From Hofstenia miamia (taxonomy: Eukaryota > Xenacoelomorpha > Acoela): a stretch of DNA of 64,000 bases. The first letter of the stretch is position 1; each line of letters starts with the position of its first letter. Below, one piece after another: positions 61,445 to 64,000 of the stretch. The stretch spans positions 587,490 to 651,489 of the forward strand of contig SCFE01000111.1 of NCBI GenBank assembly GCA_004352715.1. Direction: 5' to 3'. The notes under the pieces were generated by a model. It saw only the letters and a program-made list of their open reading frames with translations. It searched no databases and was not told where the DNA came from. Both the position numbers and the translations under genes were made by a program.

Positions 61445-63446
61445 TAGATAGATTTCATACTTATTTAAAAAATGGAATATTCGAATGTTGTTATATAACG
61501 TTATATAACGAAATGTCATTTATCCCCATTTAGGGTGGGGGCAAATTTACTTCCCCCTAACACATATTTGATTATTGTGAAAAATTTAGTTTTAGGAATT
61601 TTCGCATAGCTTTGGATAGGTTCTTTCCACAAAGAAATTTATAGTCAATTCGATGGATGGGAGGTCGAATTTTGGATGATTTGCTTTTAATTTCATCCAC
61701 TCCATTGTGTATATATTCATAAGGTCATGATCAGTAAGAAATCATTTTGGGCTATTACTCTGCTGGCGGCAAGAGCTTATCTAAAATTTAAAAATCTATA
61801 CCTAACGCTAAAAAGGACGAAGGTCAACAGAAATTATGCCCAACATTGGAATACTGGTAACGTTTTCGTAAGGGTTAATGTGCAAGTTTACCACATGCAC
61901 AAGAACGGAAAATAACTAGGGGTAGGCTTACCCCATCCACTCCAACCATTTACGTATGTCAAAAAGCCCAAACTAAATAAGGTTAATAATTATGTTTATC
62001 TAAACATAAAAGAAATGGAGCAAAAACATTGACCAGCTTCTGAAAATACCGCCATATTAAGCTACCGGTTTGCATAATTTCGATAAAAAAAAGAAATAAT
62101 TTTGAAGCTTCCTAATAATCGCATGCAAATATTTTATTGTATATGAATATTTAATAAAATGTCCACACTAATTTGCTTAATGAAAGAAGAAATATTAACA
62201 AAGTTTTGATCGCTGCTTTCACTGCAATTAAGAAATTAGCACAATTGAAAAGCTAAATTGCACTTGATTTCACTAGTGTTCTTAATCGATCGTTTCCATC
62301 ACTGTTTACACAGAAATGTTCAAAATCGAGAGCTGAATGAAAGCAGTGTCCACACAACCTTTCTTGATTTAATGAGATGCATAAAAATAATTTTTTGTGT
62401 ACGATTTCTGTGCAGTCTACATATTTGATGTCAGCTATTCTTTAATAAAAATATATTTTAGTTAGTTAACAGATGATTTACTTATTTCAATATAACTACA
62501 AATTAGTGTAATGAACTTTTTAGAATATTTTGTTCCTGTCTCAGCGTATAACTTTCAATAATTGCCATATTAACATATTCTTTGTACACTGGGATTTTGG
62601 CCCATTACATATCGTTGGAATTAGTTTGTTGCTTATGCAAGTAACTTCGCAAACCCGCTTCACTTGTCAATGAGTATGCCCACCATACATTCTTTCTTCA
62701 ACAATTTTTTTGGAGTTTTTACGATTTTGTGGTTTCTTGACATACCTTGCAATCAAGCATTCATTTTCCCAGAGAAGTCATATATTATTTACATAACTGA
62801 TTAAAAATAAACAAAATGATTTTAAAACTAAACTGTTTTCCTTCAAAATGCTTCATTATATTAGCTGTAGTGTATTTTTTCTGGAATGTTTAATTTATAA
62901 AAATAGCAATAAATAAAATTCAACTACCATAAAGTTTAAGCTTATACTTAAGAACGATTATATTTCATGATTAAATTGTAAGTACACTCTTAAAGACACT
63001 TATAATTTGGTTGGTTCTATGATATAATTACCAAACACATAAAATAAAAAGCAATCCACAAGAAAATATTAATTTTAAAGGTGGAGATTATGACCTCACA
63101 ATTTTAAATGATGCATGATACGGTTTAGTAAATACTGTCCTGAAACGCCATCTGTTGAAAGAAATGAATGAAATTAAAAAACTTGCCAATCGAGGAAAAT
63201 CTTTAAATGAATGAAACATGTAAAAACGGTGGAAATATACGCAGGCAGTTGCACAAGTATCGTAACGCCTAAAAACCTTATAGTAGTAATTGATTTGACA
63301 AACACATACAGTCCCATTCCATTTCCAAGCTTCAAAATAAAAGTGACACTATCCATTCTAAATTTGCGTTCCTGTTCTAGAGTTAAACCTGAATCAAGAG
63401 ATGGAGTCCTTTCCAGCTCATGCTTTTCGAAAAACCAACAAGGCAT
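50016..63446 (-). CDS. CycK: Cyclin K (transcriptional cyclin), six exons, 3' end missing
   Basis: Cyclin K binds CDK12 or CDK13 in the nucleus, and the pair phosphorylates the RNA polymerase II C-terminal domain during elongation. Exons on the minus strand: 63446-63310, 63268-63187, 57855-57724, 57680-57575, 53199-52975, 50137-50016. Spliced, they give 268 codons in one frame. Family signatures in order are [11 protein letters not shown], the first cyclin fold with [12 protein letters not shown] and [18 protein letters not shown], then [15 protein letters not shown], and the second fold with [32 protein letters not shown] and [12 protein letters not shown] Ser/Lys-rich tail begins after that, but the proline-rich C-terminus and stop were not found. 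The ATG at 63446 fits the usual cyclin K N-terminus, though an AG acceptor just before it may mean a 5' non-coding exon lies upstream. Confidence 0.93.
51281..51680 (-). pseudogene. Mariner (DD34D-type) transposase fragment in cyclin K intron
   Basis: Minus-strand pieces in shifting frames read [20 protein letters not shown], then [20 protein letters not shown] followed by LLFQRLKK. These match the second half of mariner transposases: the strand ending before the first linker, and the block around the third Asp in PCDF. The second catalytic block (HDNAP-type) is lost in an internal deletion, and stops interrupt it. Different in type from the DD41D element of the palindrome. No TIRs located. 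Confidence 0.75.
52975..53199 (-). CDS. CycK: Cyclin K exon 5 (second cyclin fold)
   Basis: 75 codons from [20 protein letters not shown] through [17 protein letters not shown] to [15 protein letters not shown]. Acceptor CATTAG, donor GAAG|GTTGGT, phase 1 at both ends. The stretch [10 protein letters not shown] replaces the more usual EW..KP.YR before the WW pair. Confidence 0.92.
53201..54690. other. Cyclin K intron sequence, nothing recognised
   Basis: The first part of the 4.4-kb intron (53200-57574). AT-rich with no elements recognised. Confidence 0.5.
54694..54770. other. Short GC-richer island in the cyclin K intron
   Basis: GTGCGCGCGCGATT and nearby GTGACGTCCCAGGACGAC stand out from very AT-rich surroundings. 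The TGACGTCC is one base from a CRE-like palindrome. No promoter activity can be claimed from sequence alone. Confidence 0.25.
55091..55400 (+). pseudogene. LTR-retrotransposon gag remnant
   Basis: One frame reads [20 protein letters not shown] then [18 protein letters not shown]. After a frame change come [20 protein letters not shown] and FTGLGDA. This order (LP.FW...P..WF.Q.EAQF, then T..DD.TKY.YVV, then FELS..ERA..L....GLGD) is characteristic of Ty3/gypsy-type gag proteins. No LTRs, protease or reverse transcriptase accompany it. It lies within a cyclin K intron, opposite to the gene. Confidence 0.75.
55621..56150. repeat. Tandem duplication, 266-bp unit
   Basis: Copies 55621-55884 and 55887-56150 both start TTTAACAATAACG and end GTGGATATTTC, with a few substitutions (for example CTTCG/CTCCG and GGCCTGG/GGCATGG). 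No N lies between them. Open frame 56022-56261 falls inside and is not a gene. Confidence 0.9.
56151..57574. other. Cyclin K intron sequence, nothing recognised
   Basis: Remaining part of the 4.4-kb intron. Minus-strand frames at 56234 and 56937 show no domain. Confidence 0.5.
57575..57680 (-). CDS. CycK: Cyclin K exon 4 (end of first cyclin fold)
   Basis: [18 protein letters not shown] then [16 protein letters not shown], ending in phase 1 at AAAG|GTACTT. The intron separating it from exon 3 is 43 nt (57681-57723), the second very short intron in this gene. Confidence 0.93.
57724..57855 (-). CDS. CycK: Cyclin K exon 3 (cyclin box core)
   Basis: 44 codons in phase 0, from [20 protein letters not shown] to ESNAP, after a TGTTTAG acceptor and before a GTAAAT donor. 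The KVEETPKKC block is diagnostic of the K/L/T cyclin group. The loop after CKDV is more divergent than in vertebrate or fly cyclin K. Confidence 0.93.
58380..58865 (-). pseudogene. LINE reverse-transcriptase 3' remnant
   Basis: On the minus strand, with small frame changes, the text runs [20 protein letters not shown], then [16 protein letters not shown], then [16 protein letters not shown] and [16 protein letters not shown]. This matches the region after the reverse transcriptase catalytic core of non-LTR retrotransposons, where a ...(L/I)LFYA.P.W segment is followed by a Q.RA...I segment and a ..L....R...D..FL..LL segment. A stop follows at about 58484. It is 5'-truncated, as is typical of LINE insertions, and lies in the large cyclin K intron in the same orientation as the gene. 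Confidence 0.75.
58870..59700. other. Cyclin K intron sequence, nothing recognised
   Basis: AT-rich sequence between the LINE remnant and the THAP element. No feature supported. Confidence 0.5.
59953..60869 (+). pseudogene. THAP zinc-finger protein, broken by a stop and a frameshift
   Basis: Starts ATG at 59953 ([16 protein letters not shown]). The THAP C2CH finger is visible: Cys pair C-x4-C here, the conserved FP and Trp ([10 protein letters not shown]), Cys-x2-His (VCELHW at about 60115) and the closing [10 protein letters not shown]. An in-frame TAA at 60001-60003 splits the finger, and a frame change near 60200 separates the finger from the continuation ([16 protein letters not shown]...). 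That part ends at a GTAATT donor at 60453 and rejoins in frame at 60604 after TTGCAG, giving [31 protein letters not shown] and a stop at 60867-60869. The 151-nt intron is plausible. Pseudogene unless the stop and shift are sequencing errors. Confidence 0.8.
60453..60603 (+). other. Intron of the THAP pseudogene
   Basis: CAAG|GTAATT donor and TTCTGTTGCAG acceptor keep phase 1 exactly: the split GCT codon joins PFQ to ASKTF. Confidence 0.65.
61188..61218. repeat. (AT)n run bordering a gap
   Basis: The AT run begins about 20 bp after the right terminus of the THAP element and stops at the gap. Confidence 0.9.
61219..61379. other. Assembly gap (161 N)
   Basis: Gap with (AT)n or (ACATAT)n sequence on both sides, inside a cyclin K intron. 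Confidence 0.99.
61380..61440. repeat. (AT)n run after the gap
   Basis: Starts with ATATACATACATAT then a pure AT run. Open frames here are repeat translations. Confidence 0.95.
61727..62035 (+). pseudogene. Possible retroelement integrase-tail relic
   Basis: A 62-codon frame ending [20 protein letters not shown] then VYHMHKNGK, followed after a stop by [20 protein letters not shown], loosely recalls the C-terminal part of LTR-retrotransposon integrases (an NYD...G..F..GD.V..H....KGK segment before a Y.V segment). The match is weak and unsupported by neighbouring domains; it could be chance. Confidence 0.2.
62040..63186. other. Cyclin K intron sequence, nothing recognised
   Basis: The donor-proximal part of the 5.3-kb intron between exons 2 and 3. 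AT-rich; no element ends identified. Confidence 0.5.
63187..63268 (-). CDS. CycK: Cyclin K exon 2 (first cyclin helices)
   Basis: The split Leu codon continues into [20 protein letters not shown], matching the start of the first cyclin box. The exon begins after GGTTTTTAG, only 41 nt from the preceding exon. The only donor keeping frame with exon 3 is G|GCAAGT, a GC-type site. Confidence 0.88.
63310..63446 (-). CDS. CycK: Cyclin K exon 1 (N-terminus)
   Basis: Starts [16 protein letters not shown] and ends in codon phase 2 (GGACT) at a GTATGT donor. A TTTTTTAAG acceptor lies two bases before the ATG, so the exon may begin at 63448 with upstream leader spliced to it. Confidence 0.88.
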
Positions 63447-63448
63447 AT

Positions 63449-64000
63449 CTTAAAAAATAGATAATGTTAAGTTAGAATAGAAACAGATATATTGTAATTA
63501 TAGTATAATTAAATAAATAAAAAGATTTCTTTAAAGCAAACTTGGTGGTTTTATTTCAATAATGCATGATGAATAAAATCAATGATTTCTTTTGACATAC
63601 ATAATAGTTCATCGAATGTTCTTCTATAATAATTTTGTGAATTTAGGTTATGTGCTGTATGCTCCTTATTTATTTTTTTGGATGAGGAATTCTACGAAAC
63701 GAGCAAATAAGTAATTTAGAATGCGTCTATTTACAAAATTTTGCATTTTGTAAGAGAATAATAAAATAAGTCCTTTTCTAATTCACATTTAAGGATTTGT
63801 AAAGAAAACGTTCGGGTATAAGTCTCTAATTTCTGATAACATTGATTTGAATAACAGAACTAGCACGTACATGTTATATGAAGTGTCAGTGTAGCAATTC
63901 TCGGTGATAATTTTTGTCATCCAACTTATATGTATTCTTAGCTATATATATTTTAAGTACATGCATATTTATATTTTTAATGTACACTAGAAGCCTATAC
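63449..64000. other. Upstream of cyclin K exon 1, nothing recognised
   Basis: May contain an intron and lie before a 5' leader exon outside the window. No promoter elements can be supported; the sequence is uniformly AT-rich. Confidence 0.5.

Noticed and set aside
61098-61519. Several long frames across the gap at 61.2 kb
   Set aside because: Repeat and N translation only.
63211-63453. Plus-strand frame of 80 codons
   Set aside because: Antisense shadow of cyclin K exons 1 and 2.

Overview
This is eukaryotic, almost certainly metazoan, DNA. It is strongly AT-rich, full of long (AT)n runs and decayed class I and class II transposons, and its genes are split by introns ranging from 41 nt to about 5.3 kb. 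I cannot name the phylum. No bacterial-type operons, rRNA, convincing tRNA or CRISPR arrays were seen.

Positions 1-33230 are a giant inverted repeat. The left arm (1 to about 16.6 kb) reads back as the reverse complement in the right arm (about 16.6-33.23 kb), with the turning point inside an (AT)n run at about 16587-16632. The window starts inside the palindrome, so its true outer end is not visible. Each arm carries the same cargo in mirror image: a two-exon unknown gene (gene Q), the 3' end of a second unknown gene on the opposite strand (gene P), a dead 1326-bp DD41D-type mariner with intact terminal repeats, two MITE-like elements, and two direct duplications that abut single-N assembly joints. 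Mirrored coordinates add to a constant that changes only at those N joints and at one microsatellite, and SNPs distinguishing the direct copies are also mirrored. The arms are therefore nearly identical. They are either a very recent duplication or, more likely, an assembly or library fold-back.

Positions 33231-49900 hold no convincing host gene. They contain a hAT deletion derivative with a perfect 8-bp target duplication (37945-38771), a small AT-centred palindrome running into a gap (38858-38955), two local tandem duplications, a decayed LINE endonuclease region, a 202-bp hAT-type MITE (45764-45965), a repeat family sharing CCACAGCGTATC, and a ~0.5-kb TIR element (49337-49840).

Positions 50016-63446, minus strand, are the one confidently recognised host gene: cyclin K, the partner of the transcriptional kinases CDK12 and CDK13. 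Six exons splice in frame into 268 codons covering the N-terminus, both cyclin-box folds and the start of a Lys/Ser/Pro-rich tail. The 3' end is not found. One intron is only 41 nt and another appears to be a GC-AG intron. The large introns hold a mariner fragment, an LTR-retrotransposon gag remnant, a tandem duplication, a LINE reverse-transcriptase 3' remnant and a TIR-flanked, broken THAP-domain gene. Three N gaps (38956-39076, 44419-44670, 61219-61379) sit in or beside (AT)n runs, suggesting these runs stopped the assembly.
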